Shown: positions 13,601-25,689 of the stretch, piece by piece
How positions within the stretch are numbered: position 1 is the first letter of the stretch
Layout: each line of letters starts with the position of its first letter
NCBI GenBank assembly: GCA_018907035.1
Contig: JACCIC010000028.1
Span: forward strand, 932,001 to 996,000
From: Sycobia sp. Sy_11
Lineage: Eukaryota > Arthropoda > Insecta > Hymenoptera > Epichrysomallidae
DNA length: 64,000 bases
Reading direction: 5' to 3'
Program-made: the position numbers and the translations under genes
Notes under the pieces: generated by a model
The model's input: only the letters and a program-made list of their open reading frames with translations
Databases searched by the model: none
What the model was told of the DNA's origin: nothing

Positions 13601-16600
13601 TGTAATTTAAATTCTCCGGCAGCCTCAATATTGAATAATGCACCAAAAATAACTCCAGAAATATTAAACGCTTTAAGCAATTTAAATCCAAATGATCAAC
13701 TATTGATTGCTAATGCAAATGGACAAATGCAAGTGATTAGTCAGCAATTATTGCAACAATTTTTATCTGGTCAATTAAATGCACAAGCTCAAGCTCAGGC
13801 TCAGGCTCAAGCTCAGGCCCAGGCTCAAATTCAAGCTCAAGCACAGGCTCAAGCACAAGCTCAAGCACAAGCTCAAGCACAGGCTCAAGCACAGGCTCAA
13901 GCTCAAGCTCAACATCAAAATCAAACCCAAAAAATAGTTATTGGTGATCCTGATTCTAACAATTCAAACTTACAAGAAGTGCAAATTAATACACCAACAA
14001 GTCAAATAATAGTGAATAGTTCTGGTGGAGCTCCTACAATACAAAATAATATTCAAAATATTGTTGTACAGGCAGCTCCAACACAATTACCACAACAAAT
14101 ACAAATTCAAAATTCAAGTTTTCCAAGCCAATTCATTGATAATTTGAACCAACAACAAATTCGAAATCTCGGAAACAGTGCAACTTCAAATCAAACTGTA
14201 AACCAAAATGTAAATCAAAGTTGTGCACCAAAAAAGGCAAAGACGATAAAACGAACGAAGGTGTTAACTGTAGCGCAACAATCGGCTAAAAGTGTCAGTG
14301 TTGTTCGTCCTTTGATAATTACTACTGCTTCGGCGACAGCAACGACAACGACGGCAACAAATGTTTCCTTACAACAAAAGTTAGAGACACCAAACAAAAT
14401 GGTTAATTTTCTTGCCCAAATTGTTGACAGTAATAAAAACGAATCTCCACAGGTTGTTACTGTTAACGGACCTTTGACTTCTTTGTCTCCTAGTTGCCAA
14501 GTGCCTATTATATCAGCTGGCCAAGTTGTTCAAAGGGTACAAACTATTCAGTTGACCTCTCAGAAACAGCAATTACTTACTAGTAATCAAGCTCAAATTC
14601 GAACTATTTTGGCACGAAAAACTAATTCTCAAACAGATCAAGCAGCTTTGACAAAACTGTACCAAGAACAAGCTCGAATATTGGCAAGTGGTAAAATTAT
14701 TAGTAGTACTTCCCATCCAATAAGTACTGTAAGTTCAACAAATCTTATTTTACATAAATATTATAATCGTATTTAACTAAATATTTTATCTTAATTTTTC
14801 TCCTGTATAGGATTCTGAAGCTACAGTAAGCGTTAATGTAGTATCAACTACTGGGACGACAGGTACAGTCACTCAAACTACATGTAAAAGTCAAACGTCA
14901 ACAGCTCAAACTCAAACTCCACCTTCAACTCCTACATCTACAGTAGCATCAAATTCACCAAATACCAATTTGATTACATCATCCTCAAATAATTTATATT
15001 TGCCGAATGTTGCAGTAAGTTAATATAGATTTTCTTTTAATTTCAAAGTTGTTTCACAATGAAAAATTAAACAAATAAAAAGTGTTATTGTTTATATTTA
15101 TTTATTTATAATTGAAAACATAAAATACAGTAAAACTATTATTTCAGTTGAGTTGTATTCAAAAACTAACATGTTTAATTAATAATTAATTATTTTATAT
15201 TACTTTTATTTATTATTAACTTAATTTTAGCTTTTAAGTTTCTTATGGCTGATTGTAATAAGCTAAATGTTAATAACTGTTTTACACACAGACTCCGCGA
15301 GTTGAGAGCCCACAACCAGTGGCTTCAGTAAAACAAACGTCACATCAGCAGCAACAACAAAAAGTTGAGGTTCAGGCTCAAATTCAGCTTCAAACCGATA
15401 GTAGTCAACTGCTTGTTCCATCTAACTTGAATGTAGAAAATTTTGGCAGCCCCAAAGTTCAACTGGAAGCTCAGCATTCAGCACAATGTCAAACTGATCC
15501 CGTGGATGTCAAATTAAATATTCAAGCAGTAAGTCCAACGATTAAACAAGAGCTAGCTTCTCCTGTACAATTGCAGCCTCAAAGTGCTCCGCCTGCGGGT
15601 CAGGCGATGTCTCCAAGAGCAGTCGGGAAAACCTCCCAAGTCTCTCAAAATAAACTTTTAAATCCTGATAATCCATCAATGAGTCCAAGACAAGGCGTTA
15701 AAAGGTCACTTAGCCCTATCTGTCGTCCAACCATCAGAAATGATCTGTAAGATATAATGGGTTTTCACGGATAATTTTTATTATTCTATTATTAATTACA
15801 CTATCTGTCTAGGTTTGAACAACAACTGAAAATTGATCAAAATGGTGCAACGAATCCTGATGTTAATACACCTTTCCAAAGTAAACGTGATGCATGTAAA
15901 CGACTTGTCAAGTATCATTGTTATAATGAACAGGTGCTTAGTTCAAAAGATTTAGAAAAAGCTGATGAGATTTTTGAAGAAACAGCTAAACATTTATTAA
16001 GCAAGTTTAATTCCATGATGAACAAGTACACATATCTCTTAATAATGGAGAGCATGGTAAGAAAAATGTTAATTGTTATTTAAGGGCAAGTCGAAGAGCT
16101 AGCGGCGGCTCATAGTAAAATGGTGTCACCGCCTCATCATATTTTTCGACTTTCTGATTGAATTTTCGTTTAGAACATATTACAGTGATATCATCATTAA
16201 TCATTATTGCTTTAAAATTGTTTAATCGAGAAAAATCTTTGTTTGTTTGTTATAAGTTATAGTCGTAATTTTGATTATTTCCATAATTATCAAGGAAATT
16301 ATAAATATTTATCCTGATAATAAGTTCGCTAAACAAACATTTATTACCACTGACGTGTGAAAATTATTTATTGTATTATGAGAAATAGCCGTCAAAACTT
16401 CTTTCATATTACGTGGCATTATAATTGTTAGATTTTACTCCGATATCTCCTTAATGTTAAATACTGATTCTAAAGAATCCGTAAACAGGAATGCAAAATT
16501 ATATTTAATTCATTTTCAGCGCGAGACTAGAACGTCTGAACTCATGATGATAGATCGTATGATTGTAAATGAAGAACAAGCAACGTTAAATAGGTTGCGA

Positions 16601-17275
16601 GAGCAGGAAACGAAGGTGTTAGTTGGTAAGTGAACTTTTTAAAATAGTGAAAACTTTTAAAGTAATGAAAATATATATTATTAATAATATATCGAAACTT
16701 TAGAAGATGTGAAGATTGAAGAAAAGCTGCTAGTGCCAAAACTTGAACCTATTGTACCAGATTCTGAAATGCCAGAGTCGGAAATGAATGTAGATTCGGC
16801 TACAGCTGCCGCGGCGGCAGCTTCTGTAAAACTTGAACTGGAAATGGAAGTTGGAGTTGGCAAGTCTGCTGACTACGATGAGTGGCTTGAAATTCAAAAA
16901 GAACTCGGTGTATATACTTCATCGGAACTTACGCTTGGAGGCAAATGTAGGACAAAATCTGGTAGAGCGCGCGCAAATGGTGATACGCGACTGGCCAGTG
17001 AAGCTAGCGCTTCTGAGCTCGAGCGCGATCTACTTGAGGATACGGAAAGTCTTGACGGATTGGCCCTGTATGCACAAGCTCAATCAACTGAAAGAAATTC
17101 AAATTCTGAGGAGCATGATGACATCACTGCTCAGGTACAATCCGCGATCGATAGCATTCTTAGTCTAAAGAAGCGGCCTGCAAGTGGCACATCACAGCCC
17201 AGTAATCAAAGTTCCAATAATGAATCCAACGACAAGCTTCTCGATCAGGCAGTGCGTAGCATACTCGGCTCGTGA
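7684..17275 (+). CDS. BICRA: BICRA/GLTSCR1-like chromatin-remodelling subunit
   Basis: Coding exons: 7684-7791, 7864-7944, 8133-9617, 9819-10064, 10565-10666, 11050-11154, 11610-11754, 11835-14728, 14811-15014, 15292-15746, 15813-16056, 16520-16625 and 16704-17275. All borders keep frame, giving about 2,248 residues. An in-frame TAA at 7648-7650 makes ATG 7684 the first possible start. The diagnostic part is the GLTSCR1 domain at about residues 1955-2055, with SKRDACKRLVKYHCYNE, a KADEIFEETAKHLL helix and RETRTSELMMIDRM. In mammals BICRA/BICRAL use this region in the non-canonical BAF (GBAF) remodeller, which contains BRD9. The rest is low-complexity Gln/Asn/Ser: an N/L/S-rich stretch (exon 3), a Ser-Pro-rich stretch, a lysine block KKKAKKKKKAKKK near residue 805 followed by LDLASIMKISGIGDDDD, and a Gln-Ala run near 1404-1450. 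Nuclear location is inferred from the lysine block. Exon 10565-10666 uses a weak donor (GTTGTT). Confidence 0.88.
8238..8274 (+). other. Perfect 10-bp stem inverted repeat inside BICRA-like exon 3
   Basis: GGCCTACCCC at 8238-8247 is the exact reverse complement of GGGGTAGGCC at 8265-8274, with a 17-nt C-rich loop. It is GC-rich within an otherwise AT-rich coding exon, so a stable mRNA hairpin is expected. Confidence 0.8.
13776..13916 (+). repeat. In-frame Gln-Ala dipeptide repeat in the BICRA-like gene
   Basis: About 140 bp of six-base units CAR GCN encode a Gln-Ala alternation of more than twenty units, broken once by Ile (CAAATT) and ended by His-Gln. Synonymous variation (GCT/GCA/GCC and CAA/CAG) shows it is not a pure DNA slippage tract. 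The frame is preserved on both sides. Confidence 0.95.
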
Positions 17276-20200
17276 CCCTCCTCTAGTAAGGTTTATTAAG
17301 GACGCTTCGCTCTTTTCCAGTTATCTGTTAAGCTGGCGTTCAGATTTTGAGCATTAATCGTTATTTTATTAATGCCAGCAACTGACTTCGTGGGTTTATA
17401 TGTATGTGTACAGATGTAAACGGCCTTAAGTGCTTGACAGATAACCCAACTCAATTGAGGCATTCTTGTATAATGGCCTTCATTTCATAATGTAGCAAAA
17501 TAATCATCACAACTACTGTCATCGACTACTTTATAATGTAATTTTGTAAAAAATAGACTATTTAAAAATGATTTATTCCAATTTAAGTCACATCACATTT
17601 AGTAAATAATTTAAACAATTGCGAATATTAAGCGAAATACGATTATTTAAGGAAATCACAAGACGGTTTGGTGAATTGTACATATGTTTTTAATGTGTAT
17701 TATTATATTATTAGATTATGAATACTTATTATTATGAATAATTCTTTAATATTATTGTTATCGAGATTTATTCTCAGAATAATTGTAAACTGCTCTAATT
17801 GTACATTTTTTGCATCGCACTAGAATCGCGATCTCTGGCATAATAGAAAAATAGTTTTGGCAGTAATTGCTATATAGAGTGAGAAGAATTAGGGATAGTT
17901 AGAAATATTTTGGAAATGTGCTGACCGAGAGGGTTGAACAATAAGATACGCAAAACTAGTCCAAGAACATAATTCATTGCTTGAAACATTTATATACTTC
18001 TACCTTATATTCCAAATAGATTTGTGCAGCTTAGTGCTATTATCATCTTAATATAAGAGTTAAAAAAATTTCTGGTAAATCTATTTATTAACATCTATTT
18101 AAAAATGCATAATAATTGTTAAATAAAAAATGGAATAAAATATATTATTCGCGTTTTATTTGAAACATTTTACCAGAAAGCTGACTCTTGTAGAGAATAA
18201 AAAATTTTATTAAGATTGTTCGTTGCATAGTTCGATTACAATCTGAATTTAAAATCAAAATTTTAAATTCTAATTTTCCCAGTTCTTGAATGGTTTAGGC
18301 GTCTTCTTAGGTAGTTTTGCACGTAAACGGTGTTCGAAATAACGTTGTAGGACGTACATTAGCAAAGAAAGGATACTCGATGTACAGTTTTAGTAAAACT
18401 TTTACGAGATTTCTTAAACAGATCCATAAGGATTTATTTACTATAATTATTTTACAATTAAATTATTATACATCTCTTCGAAGTGTGTTATGGGATGCTA
18501 AAATCGGAATGATTTTAATCAAATAGACGTTTTTGTGTGATTTTTTTAATTAGTGCGTTGTGAACGATTAAACGTTCTTTTTGTAAGCGCAGGTGAAAAG
18601 AGCGTAAGAAGCGCAGGTATAGCAAAAAAGCAGCCAATGCGCACAAACACACTCTCGGTAGCCCTTGATGTACACAGTGTACAAAGAATATTCTTCTGCT
18701 AAATAAAAATAAAACTTATTCAAGACTGACGTATATACTGATAATGAAATGCAAAATACTTGATGTAATAAAGAAATGAAAACCGTTCATTTGTACATAG
18801 TATTTAATTACACTCTCGACGGCGGTGTGACTTATTACTTTTTAATGCGATAAATTCCAACTGCAAGAATAATAAATTTAGTTCCTTTTAACATTTTTTA
18901 TTCGGTCGCTCATTTTTACATACATATACACTCGTTAGCAAATATTTGCTTTTCTTTTTAATCATTTATTATGTATATGCGTGCTTGTACATATGTATAG
19001 CCGCAAGAATGATTTTTACCTTTCAAAAGTAATTTGTACGCGCGTGATTGAAAAATTGTAGACAAATGCATAATCGAACGGTATAATTTAAACTATTGAG
19101 CGAAAGCTATTATGTTCCTATCAGATGCAGAACAATTGTAAATATACTGTGATTTCATGATTAGCACAAGTATAAAGAATTAAAAAAAAACACAATTGTA
19201 TAAATTTTCCGTTTCTCTACTTTAACGTGAGAATTTAAATTATTTTTATTCTATTTTTACCAGTGAATATTTTTTTGTTCAAATTATATCAAATTAACAA
19301 CAAAAAACTTTAATAAAAATATTATAGGGCGACCAGACAAAAAAAACGTATACATCGAAATAAAATTTGATCTAGTACATTGAAAAATAAATCTTGCTGA
19401 TCCAGTTTGCAACATATCCACAGGAAATTTCATAGCTAAAAGTACCTGAATCATTCTAAAGTTTTACAAAAAGTTCTTACAATCACTATAGCTATCAACT
19501 GTCAGCAGCTCATATTTCATAAGCTAATCTACTTTCTATGATAACTTTTTTGATATTTAAATGAAATGAAAAGGAAAATGCAATAATAATAAAAAAGAAT
19601 AATAAATATATATCAACATTTACTGAATGTAAGTCACACTTACGTCATTTATTGTATACAGTACAAATTTTTTGGTACATGTACTAACACATCGAGTAAT
19701 CGATGTTGTTTTATAGAAAGTTAAACAAAATGGTAGGTTGTTTTCGAAACTTATTGAGTCGAAAATGACTCAACCTTTTATAGTATGTATCTTTTTAGGA
19801 ACATAAAGCAAGTACTTGCAAGCTGATTAACACCTGAGAACTTATATCCATTTTTTAGGGAAATAGGTAGTTTATTTATCTGTATCGAGTTGAAAATAGA
19901 AGTCCCATATTGTTTTCTTATATCGCAATCAGAAAAATAAATTTATATATAATTTTTATATTATTTAAAAATATAATAAAATTGTAAATAAAACAAAAAT
20001 ATTTATTTAACGCGTTAAGTATATTCTTTTCCTAATCGTATAGATGAGTTAATGCTTTATATAACGTCATTTCTTTCAAGGTGCTTGCATTTATCGATTG
20101 TTAATTTTATTTCATTCCGTACGATCATGCATACTATACAATGTAATAAAAATCTGTCAGTGTGATATGTAATAATTATATCAGCATAATTGTAACTTAT

Positions 20201-21176
20201 AAAACAGAAAGTGTTTAGCTTCAATATTTGAACTATGAAACTCTTGTACCAATAGAAGTACTACTAGTTTCTTTAATATTGTTTTGATAATAAATTATAA
20301 ATTGAAAAAGTAGTTTTTATTTATAATGATGAAACATTATTTTATTCAATATTAATTTTTAATTAAGAAAAATTCCGATTCCTATTTACAAAATAACTAA
20401 AATTAATTTTTAATTTTAGGGATTACCAAAAATATTTAAAAAAACAAAAATCACGTTGCTTGCAAAAATATTTCAAACATTTCTTTTAATTTTAAAGTAA
20501 TCATAGATTTTAAGAAACTGATAATTGATAGTGTTCATCTATTATAAAATTCTTTTATTATTAATTAATTATTGTTTATTGTTGCGACAAATAGTGTTAG
20601 GTAAATGTAATAAGTATTATTATTGTACTATTAGAAACAACTTATTTGGCCTGTATATTAGATTAAAAATAAGAAAAAATAATTTTATAATAAAATACTA
20701 ATTTGATTTAACTATTTTCTTTTTAAATCCATTATTTGGAAAATTTTAAGTTATGATAATTAAATTAACTAAGGATAAATTTTGCAGGCAATTTAAAAAA
20801 TATAGATTTGAACAGTGGTGCAACCTGATCATTTATTTATAATACTTTTCTATTTACATTATAACAACAGTTTTACATTGTTACAGTAGGGCAGTTGAAA
20901 GCGTACTATTTAAATTTTTTTTTAGTACAATTACTCACTAGTAATGGATATCCATTGTAATAAAAGTAACAGTTACCTTCCCAGAAGTTAAAAAATATTA
21001 AATTAGAAAAAAGTAAAATAAGTAAAATATTAATATAAAATGTATACTATAAATCCAATATAGAAAAATTAAAGACTTGTTACAGTTTTCGTTCTCTCTT
21101 AGGAAGGTAACAAAATTGATCTAATAATCTTTTATCTAGCTCTTTGATCAGATGACCCATTAAAAATCAATAATAC
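17276..21176. other. BICRA-like 3' UTR and intergenic DNA between convergent genes
   Basis: After the TGA at 17275 the sequence is AT-rich with several AATAAA/ATTAAA-like signals, so the 3' UTR could be long, but its end cannot be placed by eye. The phosphate carrier gene is transcribed toward this region from the other side. No further coding sequence is supported. Confidence 0.55.
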
Positions 21177-23194
21177 TTAAGATACGCCATATTTCTTTTT
21201 TAAAGATGCTGGCATTTCAGGTGGAGGAGGACGCGGCATACGTAGCCATACTTTAACTGCATCGTAAATAAACCATTGCGCAGCAGTAAGTGTACCAATC
21301 ATAACAATCCTAGGTGCCAGACCTTTCCATACACCTGCAGGACCTAATTTCTTCAGTACATCAACAGCACTTGCTCCCTTTTCTTGATTCAATTTAGATA
21401 CCACCTAAAATTAATATAGATACATTATTCATTTTTTTGTAACAAAAAAAATTTATGTACATGTATAAAATTTATACCGAATCAGCAGGATGCGACACGA
21501 TAGCACAAAAGACACCAGCAATGTAACCAGCTGCAAATGTTACCAGTAACTGTTCTCCTTTAGTACATTCTTGGCGGGGTTTAGGTACAACATATTTATA
21601 TAGAAGTTCAACAGTGCGTTCAAAACAAGCAAACTTCATCATTGTGTATGGAATTTGACGAAGCCATAATGGGACCAGCCCTTTATAGAAACCTCCAAGA
21701 CCCTCTTCAGCATAAATTTTCGGCATTGCTTCTCTTAGTGTATTTGCAAATCCAGGAGTGGTCTGAATTTTTACCTATAAAAAAATTTATTAACATCGAT
21801 CATTTTTAAAAATTTCTAATGACAAATTATTTTAAATAAAATAACAAATATGCTAACATAAATAAGTTTATTTACCTTAGATGCTTCAAATGGTGCTAAA
21901 CCAATATCAGCAAAGAATTCTGCAGAAGCAGAAGAGATCAAATACAAAGTTGTTCTGTATTCATAAGACAGCTCTTCTCCAGCAAGATTGGCATATTGTA
22001 CCTTAAAGACTTCATAGAGTCCAAATTTAAACATTCCTTGAATGGAGTATCCAAAGAATGTAGGAGCCCAGCCCCTGACCAAACCTCTTGTACCATCTTC
22101 AGCATGTGTGACCTGAATACAAATCAATCAATAATTAATATATTTATATACAATATTAATGTTATAGCAAAGAAGTTTATTGATTATGTCAACTTACACG
22201 GAATCCATTAACTACTGACTTGTACTTAGCTGGATCCACTTGAATACGACACTTAACTAAATCTAGGGGGGTCACCATTGTGTGGGTGATACCGCAAGAC
22301 AAAATACCACCAAGGCCACATAGTAAAAAATAGTGGTTTGAACCAAATTCGCAACTATCTGTAAAATAAAATATGATTATTTGTTAAAAACTTATGATTA
22401 TACTGTGAAAGAAGTTAACAATTGCAATAAATATAACAATAAAAGAAATAATGACATTTCGAATTGGTCAATGTTAGTGCATCTGGCACAAGTTCAAGAT
22501 CGCTACCTTGGACTAATTTGACTACAGGTAATCATTGACGACTTGCACGTGCTCGTGGCCACTTATTTTTACACGTTCTTTTCTTTTCAAGGCTACAAAA
22601 ATAACTTCAGTATATAATATATTTACTCCACAAAATGGCCGCCATTATGCAATGATAGCAGTTTTGCGGCTTTTTCTGTTTTTTGTACACTCACTCTTAG
22701 TAATGTATTGAGGCTGCTACAAGATAATTCTGTAGTTTCATGTATCTATAACGCGTGAGGCAACAATCTCTTTACGACTAAACATTACACTATTACATAA
22801 GGTGTGCCACTCTCACAACTTACCATCCTTAGTATGCACTAAGCCACGAGGTTAAAGTACCGTACAAACGGAAGAATAAAATTACAAAATTTATTAAGTG
22901 AAAGTATTAACTATAGTTTAATGTACTTATTAAGTTGAAACATTTTAAATATAATTTCTTGACTTTTCAATAAGTTAATTTAATTTATTCGAGAATTAAG
23001 GAACTATAAAGCCATAAAATCATAGCTGAAGCCTACAAAATGAACTTACCGCCAGGAAGTACGGCAGCTGCGGCAATTGTGCGACCTTTCACAAGACCCT
23101 GGACATCCTGCTGTCCCTGACACTTGTCGGGCTGCCTCTCCTGCGAGCTGCCAAAAGGACTCGTTTTTGAAGCTTCGAAAAGAGATGACCACAT
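21177..23194 (-). CDS. Mpcp2: Mitochondrial phosphate carrier (SLC25A3-type)
   Basis: Coding exons on the minus strand: 23194-23050, 22358-22198, 22112-21876, 21774-21478 and 21404-21177 (stop TAA). All junctions are GT/AG and keep frame, giving 355 residues, the usual length. The start at 23194 (MWSSLFEASKTSPF) matches the family N-terminus better than the ATG further upstream. The three carrier repeats show the signatures PLDLVKCRIQ, PFEASKVKIQ and HPADSVVSKL. The family-typical stretches LVPLWLRQIPYTMMKFACFE and PRPPPPEMPASLKKKYG are present. The protein imports inorganic phosphate with a proton across the inner mitochondrial membrane for ATP synthesis. The symbol is by analogy with Drosophila. 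No broken residue is seen. Confidence 0.95.
22634..22646. promoter_or_regulatory. Paired inverted GCCAT (YY1/Pleiohomeotic-type) motif in first intron
   Basis: AATGGC and GCCATT face each other around a single C, giving two inverted GCCAT cores of the YY1/Pho type, inside the first coding intron of the phosphate carrier gene. The surrounding 22.48-22.70 kb is somewhat richer in GC than the rest of the intron. Function is inferred from the motif only. Confidence 0.3.
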
Positions 23195-23448
23195 TTTGTC
23201 TTCCGGTTTTCCCAGGTTTTCTGCTACCAGCACTGCTAGTAGCTCGACGTTCGATCTGTCAAATATATAAATTCGGAAGTATTACAAAGATGTCAAAAGT
23301 GCAAACTGTCGCAGACTTGAGAAGACATCATGAAAAGATAGACCTACCGTGAAGGGTGGAAAGAGACTCGTATACGAGACTGAAGTCCGAGGACCGAAAC
23401 CCAAGTCGCCCACTCGAACTCAAATCCGCGCAACCGCACCTGTACCTT

Positions 23449-23450
<2 letters not shown>
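23195..23450 (-). promoter_or_regulatory. 5' UTR exons and promoter of the phosphate carrier gene
   Basis: Upstream of the start codon on the minus strand, an acceptor (TTTGACAG) lies near 23259, just before ATCGAACG. A donor (CACG then GTAGGT) lies near 23351. This suggests a non-coding first exon from about 23351 up toward the CT tract, spliced to the exon that carries the start codon. Confidence 0.5.

Positions 23451-23511
<61 letters not shown>
23451..23511. repeat. (CT)n = (GA)n tract at the phosphate carrier promoter
   Basis: An almost pure CT run (GA on the coding strand) ends about 100 bp upstream of the inferred first-exon donor. GAGA-type tracts at insect promoters can bind GAGA factor and keep chromatin open. 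Here that role is inference from position. Confidence 0.85.
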
Positions 23512-23518
<7 letters not shown>

Positions 23519-23876
23519 GTATAACACTCTTATAGTCTTATATATATCTATCTTTTTTTGACACAAGCTTATCCCAACCCAAGTCCCATGTGACCATGTC
23601 CCAGTCGTTCTATCGTAACATTTATGCTGTGTGGCACTTTTAACTTGCCCCAATACCCAGGTTACGAATATAATTTATGAACCGTAGAATTTTTACAGAA
23701 AAAAATAGGTATACTATTATCTAAAATTTAGTAAAAATAAACCATATATATAAATTCTAAGGTACATTCATTGATCACTATAATAATCTAGTGCTTTATG
23801 GTTATAAACATTATAAGTATAAAATACTTAATTCTTTACTTTATTTTTGGCTCGTGTGCTATTAAAGTATTGTGTG

Positions 23877-23878
<2 letters not shown>

Positions 23879-23946
<68 letters not shown>
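23879..23946. repeat. (ATA)n trinucleotide microsatellite
   Basis: More than twenty uninterrupted ATA units. Confidence 0.95.
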
Positions 23947-24972
23947 TATGCCTGTTAATTAACTATTTTGATGCTGAATGCACGTAGAATAATATATAAA
24001 TTGATCAAAATCGTGATCTAAATAGAATTATGATTAAAATTGACAGAAAATGTGAGTTCAAAAATCTTTCATACAATTTAACCTTTATTTATCAGAATTA
24101 TAGATTTTAGTGTTGCAACTTTTATCGCTTAATCGATGAAATACGGAGCACAAACGACGGATTTTCGGGGTTGGCTCGTCATAGCAATATCATTAAATAA
24201 ATAATTTGCCTCCTTTTTATGAAAATCTCTCTCTCTCTCTCTCTCTCTCTATAATTTTGAAATTCATATAAATTAGATATATCAGCAAACGACTCCTATT
24301 GATTGAAATGTGAAAGGCACGAATTTCCTCGTACTATTCTGGTTTTTGTATATATATTTTGATAGGAATAAAAAAGCTAAGATAATAAACTGTTTTAATT
24401 AAAGTAATTTTAAACTAATTTTTCTTATAAAAATATATGTTTAATATTACACACAAGTAGACCTACGCAAATGTAGGCAGACTCATCGATTGCTATACGT
24501 CACTACGTGAACGAGTATTTCCGAATATGATTTGTAAACAAATTTTACAGTTTTTGAAGGAATACAATATTCAAATAATGTTTTTTAATTTAAAAAGTAT
24601 ATCCCTAACTTTACTATTTGGAGCCTTTAGCATAAACTTTAACGTTATTTCTAATATTCTTTTCTATTTTAAAAATAATCTTGTTTTTAATATTATTTTA
24701 TTTAAATTAATAAATATTTTTATCGGTCTCACATTTTTTGTACTATAATATATTAAACTAAAATAATGGCAGTCAGATACTCCTTGTTTATTATCACCCC
24801 CGAAGAATCTGAAATAAAATTTATTACTAAAAATAAATTTGATTAAAGAGTAAAAATAAGAAAAATAATAAACTTATCTTAAATATTCTTTTCAACTTCA
24901 TTTTGCATGCTCATTTTAATACTGATATATTAATTATGCAAAAAATAAGGCAAAAATATTTAGGTAGACTTA

Positions 24973-25044
24973 GTGTGTGTGTGTGTGTGTGTGTGCGTAT
25001 GTGTGCGTGTGCGTATGTGTGCGTATGTGTGTGCGTATGTGTGC

Positions 25045-25083
<39 letters not shown>

Positions 25084-25092
25084 TGTGTGTAT
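24973..25092. repeat. (TG)n microsatellite with GCG-TATG variants
   Basis: A 120-bp TG run with interspersed TGCGTATG units, similar in make-up to the tract at 4436-4574. Confidence 0.9.
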
Positions 25093-25140
25093 GAAGTCAT
25101 GAAGTCATGTTAAAAAGCGGAAGGAAAAATGCGAAAGAGA

Positions 25141-25144
<4 letters not shown>

Positions 25145-25185
<41 letters not shown>

Positions 25186-25198
25186 CGAGAGAGAGAGG
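25145..25198. repeat. (AG)n microsatellite
   Basis: Purine-only AG run with a few G and C interruptions, directly upstream of dispersed repeat copy A. Confidence 0.9.
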
Positions 25199-25260
25199 GG
25201 GGTTCGAGTTATTGAGATTTTTTGTTTCTCTTACATAGTTACTGTAATTGGCTGAAATAA

Positions 25261-25680
25261 GGAAGGTAGAGAGAAGTGAAAACTCCTCTCGCTTTACATG
25301 GGAAAATCTTATAAAAAATTAGCCGGAGATTGTAGTTCAGATTTGTCCGCTAGACGACGCTGTCTTGAATATCTCTCGATAGTTCTGCATGCAACAGAGA
25401 GAGAAAACAAAAGCCAAAGCAAGTGGCGGGAAGGCAAGAAGCAAGAGTGGGGGAACAGAGATTTAACTTTCCCCTCTCTCCACGCTCACTACATATCCTA
25501 CATGGAGGGTAGAGCTTCTCTCTACCTGCATTAAAACAAAAATTGCCGCCGTGGTCGCTCTGATTATGGAGGGTAGATGGGAGTCGAAACTTAGCAAAAG
25601 TCGTGTCAAATTATACGGTGGGACTTCGGGACAGAATTGGCCGGAAGGCGGCAGCACCCTGTGAGATTGCTCGTTCAAAT
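25261..25680 (-). repeat. Dispersed repeat family, copy A
   Basis: The + strand of this segment aligns with the reverse complement of 35530-35862. Shared blocks include AAGGTAGAGAGA, GTGAAAACTC, GGGAAAATCTTA, GTAGTTCAGAT, ATCTCTCGATAGTTCT and CTTCTCTCCACGC-type sequence. Its right part (GTGTCAAAT, GGACTT, GAATTGGCC, TTGCTCG) also aligns with 42470-42600 in the same orientation. No long ORF or known protein is seen, so it is likely a short non-autonomous mobile element. Confidence 0.7.
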
Positions 25681-25689
25681 ACACATATT

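Larger units (their letters stand above)
23520..25260. other. AT-rich intergenic DNA with four simple repeats
   Basis: No gene is supported. It contains (ATA)n at 23879-23946, (CT)n at 24228-24251, a (TG)n/TATGTGCG tract at 24973-25092 and (AG)n at 25145-25198. A TG-rich tract followed within about 60 bp by an AG-rich tract is the main structural feature. Confidence 0.6.

Noticed and set aside
14729..14776. Apparent C-terminus of the 971-codon ORF
   Set aside because: The reading runs past the donor GTAAGT at 14729 into an intron; the protein continues at 14811.
25298..25684. Overlapping ORFs in dispersed repeat copy A
   Set aside because: The corresponding frames are not kept in copy B, so coding is unlikely.
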